NCBI GenBank assembly: GCA_964036045.1 | Contig: OZ038392.1 | Location: forward strand, 21,230,090 to 21,294,089 | Reading direction: 5' to 3' | DNA: 64,000 bases | Source: Eutreptiella sp. 'Long Island Sound 2002' | Lineage: Eukaryota > Euglenozoa > Euglenophyceae > Eutreptiales > Eutreptiaceae | In this document: in pieces, positions 21,307-31,570 of the stretch | Position numbering within the stretch: position 1 is the first letter of the stretch | Layout of the letters: each line of letters begins with the position of its first letter | Notes under the pieces: model-generated | Seen by the model: only the letters and a program-made list of their open reading frames with translations | What the model was told of the DNA's origin: nothing | Databases searched by the model: none | Position numbers and translations under genes: made by a program

Positions 21307-21557
21307 GTGTCTGAAACCAGACACCGTTCACTCAAATGAGGATCTTAACCACGGAATTTCAGCAAAACGTCTGGGACCGGACACATTCTCCATCTTATGG
21401 GGGTGTACATAGGACATATGACACTGGGAACAGACACCTGGTGACCCCCCCCCTCGAAAGGTTGTAAATTGTTTAGTTTGTCTGGAACCAGACACTGCGA
21501 CCTCAAAAACTGGGTGTGACAGGGGTGGAATTTCAAAGAGTGTCTGGTTCTAGATAC
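21307..21557 (-). promoter_or_regulatory. Five dyad motifs upstream of the 566-aa ORF
   Basis: Imperfect palindromes of the type GTGTCTGGAACCAGACAC occur at 21,307-21,324, 21,369-21,384, 21,423-21,438, 21,479-21,496 and 21,540-21,557, about 60 bp apart. The best copy is TGTCTGGAACCAGACA. The spacers differ, so the motif rather than a 60-bp repeat seems maintained. They could be operator-like or subterminal binding sites for the neighbouring protein; this is inferred from position only. Confidence 0.55.
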
Positions 21558-21883
21558 TTTTCGAAGTTCCAAGAGAAGGGTACATAGGTGGACAAAGACA
21601 ACACAGCACAATGCAAAACTTGTTCATTGAAGCGTAAAAATTGACCATGCCCAGTCACCTGGGTTTGTGTGTGTGGATATGAGAACAAGAAAAACAGGCT
21701 GTCAAGCAGTCAAATTCATGTACGTGTCCGAATGACTAAAAAAAAGGCTATGAAATTTCCACCGGCCGAAATGGCCCTTTTTGGGTGTTTTGGGCTGATT
21801 CACCGGGGTGGGCAACTTGGGCCGTCTAAGTTCCTGGTACTACACCGTGCGGATGAATGTACGGTGGGAGGCTGGGGCACTCA
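21558..21883. other. Interval between dyads and integrase remnant
   Basis: No gene recognised. Low-complexity purine-rich patches (AAAAAAAGGC) occur; the retroelement similarity begins at about 21,884. Confidence 0.35.
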
Positions 21884-23050
21884 TCAGCCATTGGGCTCCA
21901 AGCATGATAAGCAACTTCTTGGTATTCCGATGATCCCCAGTGTTGCTTTCCTCGATGAGGGGGAAGTGTACCTCCGGGGGGGGCCTATACTCCTGCAGGA
22001 GTGGCCCGAAGGAGACTCCCAACAGAAGCAGGGGATGTCTGGGAAGTACCAGCGCCTGCTGACGCTTGCAACCTCCTCAGTTCGGTTAGGAGCAACAAAT
22101 AGATGTGACAGAGCCTCAGCGCGGGTTAGTAGCTGACCCTCGTTGTTCTCAACGAGGTAGGACCGAAAGATTGAGGAACTTTGTTGAGAGTTCATGGTTA
22201 AGACAGGCCAGGGTAACAAGCATACCCAATCCTTAATACGTTCTTGTTTCTTCAGTATCCTCAAGTTCTGTTCCACCACACGATTCTATCTTTTGCACAG
22301 AGGGTTAGAAGTGTGAGTATAGGGAACACCTATGGTTACCTGGACGTTCAAGGCGTCCAACACTCTCTGGTACCACCCCGTATGGCTCCGGATGCGTACA
22401 TCCTCAGCAGAGTGCACCTCCTTGGGTGCTCGATTGTGTTCAAACCAGTGTTCAACCAAACTTTTCACAGTCTGTTCCCCTGTGATCTTTTTGTTGTAAG
22501 GAAACGCACGAGTAAAACAACTCAGACCACAGGTGACAACAAGGCAGCTGTCGTAACCTCCAAACCTAGGCAGACCGTGGATGAAATCCACGTACAACAC
22601 AGAGTTAGCACAGTAGGGATAGGTAGACTGGAGATCAGTCCCGGGTCACGAGAGTCGCTTTGTTTGTTGGCATTACAGCCTCAGGAGTCCACTATGGACT
22701 GCATTCGCGACCGTAGTTCAGTTAGGGTTAGTCGGCAGTAGAAAGAACCCCCTGAAGAAATCAAAAGAGCGGTTACAGCATGTGAACCCTGAGCTGAGAT
22801 GGGCCCACTGCAGGCAACCGTCCTGCCGTGCCTCAGGCACAACTATGCAGTCGTCAAAATCAAGGTACTGACCATCTTCATACCAACGGTCGCCGTCTAT
22901 CAAGCGTGCCTCTGGGCCATGAATGAGGGTCTGGAGTACACATTGGTACTCTTGTTGATGGTCTCTCACACTCCAACCCTCCACGACACCTGCAGTGCGC
23001 ATCGACAGGTCCAGCTGGACATCCATACGTTGAAACGCCTCTTTGGCCAA
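21884..23050 (-). pseudogene. Copy B pol part 3: integrase (defective)
   Basis: Integrase inserts element DNA into the genome. The zinc-binding N-terminal part reads QWAHLSSGFTCCNRS and, after a shift of frame around 22,617-22,737, a GCNANK segment with TGA at one Cys position. The core starts YVDFIHGLPRFGGYD (first catalytic Asp, about 22,596). The second catalytic position is SAED where SD is expected, and the third reads NPLCKR then TAG then NR, so Glu is replaced by Lys and a Gln codon has become TAG (22,283). Two of three catalytic residues are therefore lost. Downstream, VLTMNSQQSS joins directly to FRSYLVENNEGQLLTRAEA, which looks like an internal deletion of the C-terminal part. Confidence 0.75.
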
Positions 23051-23976
23051 CGCCTCCGAGCTCTCACCTCAGACGGCATCGAGGTTATTACGTGATATAT
23101 AGTCAACCAGCTCATTTGTTATACCTTGTATATGGTGGACAGTCAACCTGAACTGACTGAGATAGGTCCACCATCGTTTTAGTGTCGCTTTTTCAGGAGG
23201 AGGACCCTTCTAAAATGTTTTCACAGGCTCTTGGTCACAGAGCCACACAATAGGGTTAGTACCAAGTAGGCGGGACTAGGAAGAGAGGACGAGCATCCCA
23301 GCCAGGAGTTCCTGTTCGTAGGTGCTGTAGTTGGATCATGCTAGATTCCACTTCCTGTTCCAGTGCCCAAGGGGTACCAACCGCCATTCATCGGCAGGGT
23401 GGTCATGCTTCAGTGTGCCATCGCGGTTCAGACCTGAAGTATGATATTGGCAGTGGGGCAACTCAGCGAGGTTAAGCTCCTGCCACTGGTATAGGGTACC
23501 AACCCCCCCTACATCACAGGCATCGGTGAAGAGTATTTTCTCGCCCTTAGGGCGGGGTACCCCCAGGCAGTTGGTAGGGGAGATTTTCTTTTTCAACTCC
23601 TCGAAACAGGCCTCCTCTTTGTCGGTCCACCGCCAAGGGTTGGTCTTCTTTATAAGGTCAGCCAGGGGGGCTGATGAATAAGTAAAATTGTGTATATGGC
23701 TCCGGTAGAAAGTGCACGCGCCAATAAAACTCCGAACGTCGTGTAGACGCTTCTTGGGGTCGTCACGTATGTGCATCTCTTGCAGGGGCTGCATCTTCGA
23801 TGCGGCTGGTTTCCACCAGCCGCACCCAACGTCAAAACGTAGGTATTCCATCCCCTCACGCATGAACTCACATTTCTCGAGTTTGATGCGGAGATGGTTT
23901 TCTTGACAGACAGTGAAAAACTCTTGTAGGAGAAGGATTTGATCCTCCTGGGTATTAGTACCCAGGTTCACGTCGT
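23051..23976 (-). pseudogene. Copy B pol part 2: RT end and RNase H
   Basis: Continues the RT exactly where 18,561 stops: minus-strand DDVNLGTNTQEDQILLLQ, then KLEKCEFMREGMEYLRF and the thumb/connection FIGACTFYRSHIHNF. RNase H begins ILFTDACDVGGVGTLYQW (Asp) and continues STYEQELLAG (Glu), VWLCDQEPV (Asp) and NELVDYISR (Asp) with in-frame stops TGA (23,336), two TAG and one TGA but no frameshift. At least two of the TAG codons sit where a Gln is likely. On the minus strand the sequence is preceded by copy D' gag, joined at the 17-bp word ACGACGTGAACCTGGGT (23,960-23,976), which also ends the RT at 18,561. Confidence 0.78.
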
Positions 23977-24590
23977 CGAATGGGCCGACGCAGACGTAGC
24001 GTACTCGCCATAAGGTATCAAGAACGTGTCCTCTCCCCACGTTGTTCCAAACATAGGGCCCATCGCCGCCTCCTTCCCTTTTGGTGCTCTTCCTGCTTTC
24101 CTCCAGGCTCTGACTTTAGCATTGGCCAACTTCTGAAATGCAGGAATAGGAGCGGCTTCGGATGGGGGACGGGATGAGACCACGGAAGCCAAGGCTGCCG
24201 CCACGGGGTCCTTGCCTTCAAGGCGTGTGAGGTTCGCCTGCGTTAAGCCAGGGACCTCAACGTCTGGGCGAGCTCCTTCAATAATATTTTCATCCGCCCC
24301 TCTTGCTGTGTGCTCTCCACGAGGGCCAGGTGCTCGAAGGATGACTTGTCTTGTACTTAGCCCAATCAGGAATAGTGCCCTCGAAGGCCCTGCCACAAGT
24401 TCCGCCTTTGGTTGGGACCTGATTGGCAGAGTTCTCGCACTCAGTGTGACAGACATGGAGAAATTATTGTTCTACCCGTCTTGCTTCAGCTTTGCTCGTT
24501 GGACTGTCTCTGCTACCAGACTGGTATTCTGGTTGGCCTTGCCTGTGTTGATGTTCCTGCTTGCTGGGTTTTTGATTGTTGAAAAACTTG
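23977..24590 (-). pseudogene. Copy D': 5' gag fragment
   Basis: Reads from the shared ATG (24,456; MSVTLSARTLPIRSQPK) to GEYATSASAHS, closely like copy B gag, and stays in one frame over about 160 codons. It stops at CGGCCCATTC where the copy B RT remainder begins. With the LTR and copy D gag upstream on the same strand it forms part of a gag-LTR-gag unit that parallels copy A-LTR-copy B. Confidence 0.8.
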
Positions 24591-24708
24591 CTGAGTTTCC
24601 CAACCTGCAAAATGACAAAGGACAGATACAAAGTAGCCCAAATACCGGATTGAAATCAAAATCAAGTGATAATCCTTCCACTTCAAAGCATAAGTGGCAA
24701 AGAGGGGC

Positions 24709-25282
24709 TGCGCGATACACAATGCAGGTATAAATACAATCCTTCAATCACATATGGACAAAACAATTGGTTTTATAAGTGAAAACTGGCATCAGTCTAG
24801 CCCCCAGGATAGTACCAAGCACTCCATGTGCACAGTTGGATATGCAATGGAGTTGGTTAGGAATCAGGGGCAAGTAGGTTGGGCCAGACACAGGATGTGG
24901 CTTGGCCAGCATGGCCAAGCAACTGAATTCAGAATCAGTTAGAAAGTAGCACCACAATAAGTAGGTGAAACATTTGAGTATAGGGGTCCTGAGGTGGGAG
25001 ACCACTAGGCTTAACCTACAAGGCCCAAGGCATGAAGTGCCTATTTCATTTCGGTATATCCTCTGTGAAGGAAGATACCTCCGCTCACTTGAGTGGCAGG
25101 GATGAACTTCATGGGGGGGGGCTAGGGTTATGGGCCTAGTTACTTTGCAAAGTGTACCCAAGGGTTCAAAAGAGTGGTACAAATGATTAAGTGTCAGTCT
25201 TCATTACTTCCAAAAGAATAGGGGGGGCTTGGCCTGGATCAAGTGCCCCAAGGAAGACATGGTAGTGACCTTTTCTTACTCG
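24709..25282 (-). repeat. LTR of Ty3 family (minus-strand copy)
   Basis: About 574 bp, the reverse-complement counterpart of 13,162-13,734, including the TTGCTTGGCCATGCTGGCC word and the segment GTGAAGGAAGATACCTCCGC. It begins GAGTAAGAAAAGG on the minus strand directly after truncated gag, as in copy A. Confidence 0.75.
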
Positions 25283-26403
25283 ACCTCCCCGCAGGACTCT
25301 TCTGAGCAGGGGTCTCCCTTCGTAGATGCTTGCGCAGGTACTTGTCCATGTGAGAGTCATTCACCCTCTCCATGGCCCACTCAATCAGCAGATCGATCAG
25401 ATCATCATAGCAGTGAGTCCGAGAATTCCTCCCGGACGTTTCCCGACAGCTCTTCGAGGTCTTTGGAGGAATTTTCCCTACTAGCCAAAGGTGAGGCTCA
25501 GTAGGACCATAGGAGGTGGGGTTCATACGCTCCATGAGCTCCTCCAGCCGTGCCACAAACTCTGAGATGCGTGCAGGGGTTGGGAATTCGGGCAGTGTAG
25601 GCAACTTCTCGAGTGCGGTACGGACACTCAGGTCCGTTTCATAGACTGGATACATCTCTTCCAATTTCTTCAGGAAGTAGCCGCAGTTGGAGCTCTTCCT
25701 GATAGCGGTCTTCACCTGCCGCTGGAGGAAGTTCTTTTTGCACGCCTTCTTGATGAGTGTTAGTCTTGACTTAGTCTTGACGTCAGCATGCTCCTCATCA
25801 GTGAGGAGTAAAATTTCAGAAAACTCCTCAGCCCACTCAGGCAGATTTTTGGGATCGAACTCTGGGAGTTCGATCGAAAGGTTCGCCGTGGCGATGGCCT
25901 TTGTTCCCCTACTTGGTACACCTAGGTCCCCTCTTCCACCTGAAGGGGGTGAGGGGTGTGGAATGGCCCATGGCGCCAATGCAGCGAGGCCATAGCTCTT
26001 CATCACAGCCTCCGAGGTGTCGCCTACACTACAGACCGGCACAGTCCTCACACGGGGGTGGAAAGGGCTAGGACAAGTGTCCATGGGGGAGCTGCGGATG
26101 CCTCGGCACCTCTTCACATCCATGGTCAGCAGTTCCACACCGGGGGACATGGTAGGGGGGGGGGCTTCTTTAGATCGGAAAGCCTCAGCTTTGTTTTAAG
26201 TGCCGTAGACAGGACACTGAGGTCCCGGTCTTCTTCGCCTGCACCCAAGACCCTTGTGAGCAGCTCCACGGTCTCATCGAAACCCAGCTTTGGAGCTCCC
26301 ATGTGTGGGGGCAAACCTCGTTCCACACATGTGGGTTCTGGAGACACGCCGCGTTGGGAGGGTCCTCGCTGCATGTACACAGGTGTCCCGGAGGGTGTAG
26401 GTT
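25239..26403 (-). pseudogene. Copy D: gag 3' part, truncated at the LTR
   Basis: Open for about 300 codons from MSPGVELLTMD (26,150) through LPEFDPKNLPEWAEEF, VYETDLSVRTALEKLP and SHMDKYLRKHLRRE, then runs into the LTR with the same junction as copy A (AQKSPAGR followed by LTR-encoded residues). It is the best-preserved gag of this subfamily. Its upstream end is cut at 26,403 in the Thr/Pro-rich region; the missing part is copy C. It lacks zinc finger and pol, so it could move only with help from a complete relative. Confidence 0.8.
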
Positions 26404-27224
26404 ACAACGAACCGCATAGTCCATGCTGAATGGAACAGTGGAAAGAAGGCAACATTGTTGATGGCCTGCACAGGTGATCTGCTGACCGCACTGCTGTGCA
26501 ATGTCAGGAAAAGGGGGGGGGATGATAACACCCCTGAAATTTCTTGGTTAGATGGCGCCCCCTGAGACACCCAACCCTTGGTGTGGTGTCTGGGGGGGAG
26601 TAAGAAAAATTGCCTTTCATTGAGGGTCGCCATATTGTCAGTGTACTGTGTTTGCTATGTGAATGTGCTGTGTGCGGTGAACAGAATTGCGTGTCTTCTG
26701 TCGCCGCAGCTGTCGCCGCGCTCCGTCGCTATTTGCATAATTCTGTCGTCATCTCTGATTTCATTCATGATTAAATAATGTTTGGTGGTAGGTTAGAACT
26801 GCGAGGGCGCTTCTGAATGTTTTGGGTTTGTTCTGAAAAATTCTTCGTATGTTTTTCACACTTAAGACACCACTCGCAGTATGGACACATGCTCGCCTTG
26901 TGTGTTGCGTGAGTGGTTATGTCCTGTGTGGGTAGCATGCTTGCCCATGACACGTACCGTATCCGCATCCTGTTTTCCTTTGTTCACAGCGCCATGGGTT
27001 AGTGGTGCACGGGGATAGGATTAGGGACTAGGTATTAGGACGTAGTATGTCGAGTTATGACTTAGTTGAGTGCACGTTAGAGGTAGATCCCAACGATGAC
27101 TCTTTGTTATTGCATACTTGGCATGGCAAGTGATTTACCTTAGTGAGTGTTGTTGCACGATTTGCTTTGCCTTGTTGGTTAGCTTGATTGTTATATGGTT
27201 TTCTTTATTTTTAAACAAACATTT
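26404..27224. other. Non-coding interval, nothing recognised
   Basis: No domain is seen. There is a dyad CACCCAACCCTTGGTGTG near 26,566, just before a GGGGGGG run, and a TATA-poor A/T-rich stretch. It probably flanks the 566-aa gene in the un-inverted order. Confidence 0.4.
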
Positions 27225-27774
27225 TTATCTTACATAGACTAATGCCAAAATGCGAGTAAAGGCGTTTTTCTTTGTAGGCATGCAGCACAGAAATACTTGA
27301 TCCCCCGTGAGATCAGCTCGACGGATCTCTCTTTTGAGTTTCGGCAACGAAATGTACTCAATCTCCATATCGCTGCACCCCTCATCGGTGATACCATCTT
27401 CTGTTTCGGACTCATCGTACATGTCAGCATCGTGCTGGACGTGTGTCGACGAGTGTAGGTCGGGGCGTTTCTTGGCATGTGGGGTATGATTTCCAACCGG
27501 ACTCGCTTTCGAGGCACTGGATGAAAGTATCGAAAGAAGGTCCAGCTTCGAAGCGGCTTGAAACTGTAGCTGGGTGGAATGCCTTGATTCGCCAAAAGAC
27601 AACCGGTACGAATTCGAACCATGTTGGATGTCTGCGTACCTTTCCTTCCAGTTGACAGTCGGATTGTAGCTTCGAAGCCATGGCAGTCCAAGTACCACAT
27701 CCGGCAGATTCTCCAAGACCTTGAAGTGACGTGGAAATACAAGTTCCCCAACTCGAACATAGGCTCCAGTAAGA
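27225..27774 (-). pseudogene. Protease-region fragment of another Ty3 element
   Basis: The minus strand reads GAYVRVGELVFPRHFKVL then LPDVVLGLPWLRSYNPTVNW, the C-terminal part of a Ty3 aspartic protease (the LG.PWL and NP.V.W hallmark), followed by about 120 residues of acidic, Ser-rich linker ending in a stop. The active-site DTG part is not found upstream, so this is a fragment. It differs from the A-E family and from the 57-kb element. No other part of its element is visible nearby. Confidence 0.65.
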
Positions 27775-28549
27775 AAAAGTTTTTTTTCCTATTGGGACGC
27801 CTTCTGGAACTATTCCTTCTCTAGTTCTGTTTTGTTTTGACCTGTTGCTGTCTTAGGATCGTCGCTCGAAGATCTGTAAATGGCGGCGATCCGAAATGCT
27901 CCGGCGTCGCGATCTGCGATCTGCGACGGTGTTGACGTGGTCCAGAATGTCTCAAATTACAATTGATTTTACGATTTCTCATTCCCTGAATTATGTTCTT
28001 CAAGATTAACTCAGATTCGCATAATTAGGTCATGCTCGTGGGTCGTGTCGTCAGTTTGAGTAGATGTTGTGTACGGAGCTTTGTTTAATTATTTGTTATC
28101 GATTGAACCTACATCCGTCGTGCATTAGTTGTAGATCGTCGGAGAGTGTTTCAGAATGGGCGAGTGGTTTAAGTATTGTGGTGCGCATGCATTCTTTGCA
28201 TTCATGCATGCATTCACATGTACCATGTGAGCAAGTAGCATAAAGGATATGGTGTGTGTATAGTTGAGGCATAGCATTGATAGTCTCGTGATAAACACGC
28301 ACGTGCATGCATTCATTGCATTCGTGCATGCATTCGTACATACCATATGCATTGCACGATGCATCCTTGCCTTCTTCTTTGTTGATACACCTTGCCATGC
28401 TTCTCAGTTTTGCATGGCAGGATGATCCGCCAACCTTGGTGACCCCGGACGAGGTTCAACCAGGTATGGCATGGAGAATAAAGATGCAGTTATGCCATAC
28501 TGTGGAGTGCATTACCTCATTTGCATTTTGCTTTGTGCTTTGCTTCACT
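27775..28549. other. Interval with TGCATGCATTC duplication
   Basis: No gene. Two related segments at about 28,187-28,232 and 28,303-28,348 contain GCATGCATTC words twice each, about 116 bp apart. The rest shows nothing recognisable up to the LTR at 28,550. Confidence 0.45.
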
Positions 28550-29107
28550 TGGGTAAGAAAAAGTCACTGCCATGTCTTTCTTGGAGTGCTTGATCCAGGC
28601 CAAGCCCCCCTTAAAACCCTTATGTTGATGCTAAGACAAACTTAAGTGTTTTTATCTCTCTTTAGTTGCCTAAAGTACACTTTCTCAAAGTAACTAGGGT
28701 TGTGACCCTAGCCCCCATGAAGTTCACCCCTACCACTCAACTGAGCGGAGGTACCTTCCTTCATGGAGGATATACCGAAATAAAATAGGCATTTCATGCT
28801 TTAGGCCTTGGAGGTTAAGCCTAGTGGTCTCCCACCCCAACACCCCTATACTCAATTGTTTCTACCACTTATTGTGGTCCTACTTTGTAACTGTTTCTGA
28901 ATTCAGTTGCTTGGCCAAGTCATTTTCTGTGTGGTCCTGACATCTATGCCCCACATTCCTAACCTGCACCATTTCACCCAAAAGAGTGCACATGAAGTGC
29001 CTAATGCTATTTCTGAGGCAAGAGTCAGACCAATGTTCATATAAAATCTTTTGTATTATCCATTTGTGATTTAATCTTTGTGTATAAACCTGCTTTGTCT
29101 ATCTGCA
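28550..29107 (+). repeat. 5' LTR of Ty3 family copy E
   Basis: About 558 bp, from TGGGTAAGAAAAAGTCACTG to TATCTGCA. It is diverged from the copy B LTR but collinear, with TCATATAAAATC (TATA-like, about 29,037) and CTTTGTGTATAAACCTGC near the end, where transcription could start. No target-site duplication can be tested because the element's right end is lost. Confidence 0.7.
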
Positions 29108-29342
29108 GCCCTTCTGTGTTACACTGGATTCCAAAACCAATCATTGATTCGATCCACATCCTGTTCTTGCTCTACTTGCTGCTTTGGTTTGGGTTTTCAA
29201 CAACAAAACCTGCAGGATTACATCAAAATATCTAGGGCATAAATCAAGGACATCTTTCCGGTAGCAGAGACAGTCCCTTCTGACCTTTTGAACCGACCCT
29301 GAGAAGAAGTGCAGCACAAAAAAGCTCAACAACAAGTTCATC

Positions 29343-31547
29343 ATGTCCGCGCCAAGCGTCAGGACCTGGCCCATCAGAACTGTCCAAGTGCAAATGGGCA
29401 GCATGGCCCACCCCATGAGTGAACCACCATACTGAGCACCACAACATCTCAGTGGCGCATCTGGGTCCCAAGGAGATCCAGAACGCAGAAGGGCGGAAGA
29501 AAATAAAGGCCCTACCACCGAGGCCTTAGCAGCCCACGGTGGAGACAGCTTCAGTCATCTCCACAGACGTGTAGCTCCCTCAGTATCCAGATCCAACTGC
29601 CCGGCTTCATCCTCAACAGCGATTGAAGGCCCTGAGGAGTAGGAGGAACTGAGGAAGAAGATGGATGAGTACATCCTACATGAGGAGTACTACAAAACCA
29701 TTCGTGGGGAAGATGGAGGAGAGCCATTCACTGTACATGGATCCAGACCACGTACAGACCTAGGGTCCTACGCGCACTCTGGCCCGCCGTTCGACAGAGC
29801 CAAGACTACATCCCTGCCAAGACGACCAAGACCTGAGTATCCAAGAGCATGTTGTCCAACCCCAAGGGCTCCCGAAGTGGGCCCGACTCGAGTTGAAGAA
29901 CAAGATCATCCAAGGCCAACCTACGGTGCCCTGGATCATACGGCCGAGCTGTTGGCCAAACTCCTGTCTGGATCAGAAGATCCAGATGTGACGGCCCTAT
30001 CGGAGGCCATTAAGGCTAAACTGGGTATTGCAGAGCCCTTACCCAAGCCAGAGTTGCCCTCTCTCTCTCCAGGGCTGAGTACCCTGGCCGAAGATGTCAA
30101 GAGATCAAGGGTCTCAAGGCTGTTGCCTGAGGTCACCTGCCCCAGCCCTATTCACTCCCGTGCCAGGACAGTGCCTATGGCTGATCTACAGGACGTGCCT
30201 GTCACAGAGATTGAGAGAAGAGGGCTGTCAGCCCTGGCACCTCTTGCCGGCGTGTCGCCTTCAGGCCTAACTCCGGGGGGTGGGAAGACGGGCAGACCAT
30301 TTGCCCAGGCGAAGATCCAGCTGGAACTGCCGGAGTTCGACCCCAAAAATCTGCCCGAATGGGCAGGAGAATCTGCAGAGTTCCTTTTGCTGACTGGCTA
30401 ATCCCATGTGGATGTGGCCACCAAATCTTCACTGCTGAAACGCTCATGCAAAAAGAAAATTTTGCAAAAACAGGTGAAACAGATTGTGAAAACCTGTTCT
30501 ACCTGGGCAGAGGTACTCCTGAGGTTGAAGAAAACATTCCCAGTCTATGAGACTGACCTCAGCGTACGCACACAGATCGAGGAGCTACCTATGCTCCCAG
30601 AGTTTTCATCCGCTGCGCGAATTTCTGAATATGTGTGTGACTTGGAGTACCTGTTTTCGAGGATGAATGTGGGCTTCTACGGAGCCACTGAGACCCACCT
30701 GTGGCTCATGAGTAAGATCCCCCAACGTACGTGGGATGACTGCCGCTCCACCTCTGAGAGGAAGAGCAGGACCCACTCGTACGATGAACTGGTGGACCTC
30801 TTGATTGAGCTAGCTCTTGAGAGAGAGAATGACTCCCACATGGAGAAATTCCTCAAGAAGCATTTGGGACGAGGTGGTACCCCTACCCCCGAATGTGGCG
30901 AAGGGAAAGGGCATAAAAATCCCACTAACACCAATCAGGGAGGTGCTAAAGGGAGGGATAACCTACGTGCCATGAATGAGGTTAAACCTGATGCAGGTAC
31001 ACCCCCCCTGTTCTACTGCAAACCTGTCAATGACAAGGGGGGACCTTGTCATGCCTCTGACTGCGATCTCCACAGTGGCTGTATGCTGCAGATGAAACGT
31101 CATCAGCATACCAAAGATGGGAAACAAGTTACCCATCAGTACCATTTCAGGTGTACCATCACCTGTGGTTACTGTGGCAAACGTCGTCACTACGAGGACG
31201 AATGCCACATCAAGAAACGCGAGAGTGACAAACTCAAGCTTCAGGAGGCGGAACGCCAGAAGACCCAAACGCCCGCCAGAAATCCCCCGAATGGGGATAA
31301 AGGTGGTAAAGGAGGTGGCAAGGGGGGTGGCAAAAATGGACCCCCTAACCCCCAGAGGCGCTCATCAGCGCCCGTTGCTACACCCACTCCTGCTGCTACA
31401 CCCGCCTCTGCCGCAGGTGACCTCAAGAAGCGCCCCCAAGGGGATAACGCTACCCCTGAGGGGAATAATTCCAAGAAGAGGCGCTTGGCCTGGATGGCCA
31501 AGTCCGTCATTGCTACAGGGGTGGATGTGAAGTTCCCTGATGAGGAG
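29343..31547 (+). pseudogene. Ty3 family copy E: gag
   Basis: Starts at ATG 29,343 (MSAPSVRTWP), the counterpart of the family start. One frame runs 2.2 kb with no indel but with TGA at 29,433, TAG at 29,640 and TAA at 30,399; the last replaces a position that is Gln in copy B. The matrix-like part is Pro/Arg-rich; the capsid-like part reads LPEFDPKNLPEWAGES to RENDSHMEKFLKKHL. A His/Cys domain (CHASDCDLHSGC) precedes a standard CCHC knuckle CGYCGKRRHYEDEC, then a Gly/Lys-rich RNA-binding tail and a Pro/Ala-rich end VDVKFPDEE. Gag would coat element RNA in a cytoplasmic particle. The frame continues past a TAG directly into pol. Confidence 0.82.
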
Positions 31548-31570
31548 TAGGGGGGCGGCTCCGAAGAGGA
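31548..31570 (+). promoter_or_regulatory. Gag-pol boundary TAG, candidate readthrough site (copy E)
   Basis: TAG (31,548-31,550) in the common gag/pol frame, followed by GGGGGCGGCTCC as in copy B. Codons right after the stop differ from copy B mostly at third positions (GAA/GAG, GAG/GAA, GAC/GAT), as if translated. TAG followed by a purine-rich GG tract resembles gammaretroviral gag-pol suppression sites. Confidence 0.55.

Larger units (their letters stand above)
19556..26403. other. 6.8-kb inverted segment
   Basis: Reversing this interval rejoins copy C gag (…GTGTCCAGGG) to AACCTACACC at 26,403, restoring the sequence present in copy A at about 12,040, and puts the rest of gag, its LTR and the missing half of copy B's pol on the plus strand. 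At the other junction it joins the 3' end of the 566-aa ORF to 26,404, where a stop follows within a few codons. Neither junction shows a repeat longer than a couple of bases. An assembly join cannot be excluded. Confidence 0.7.
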
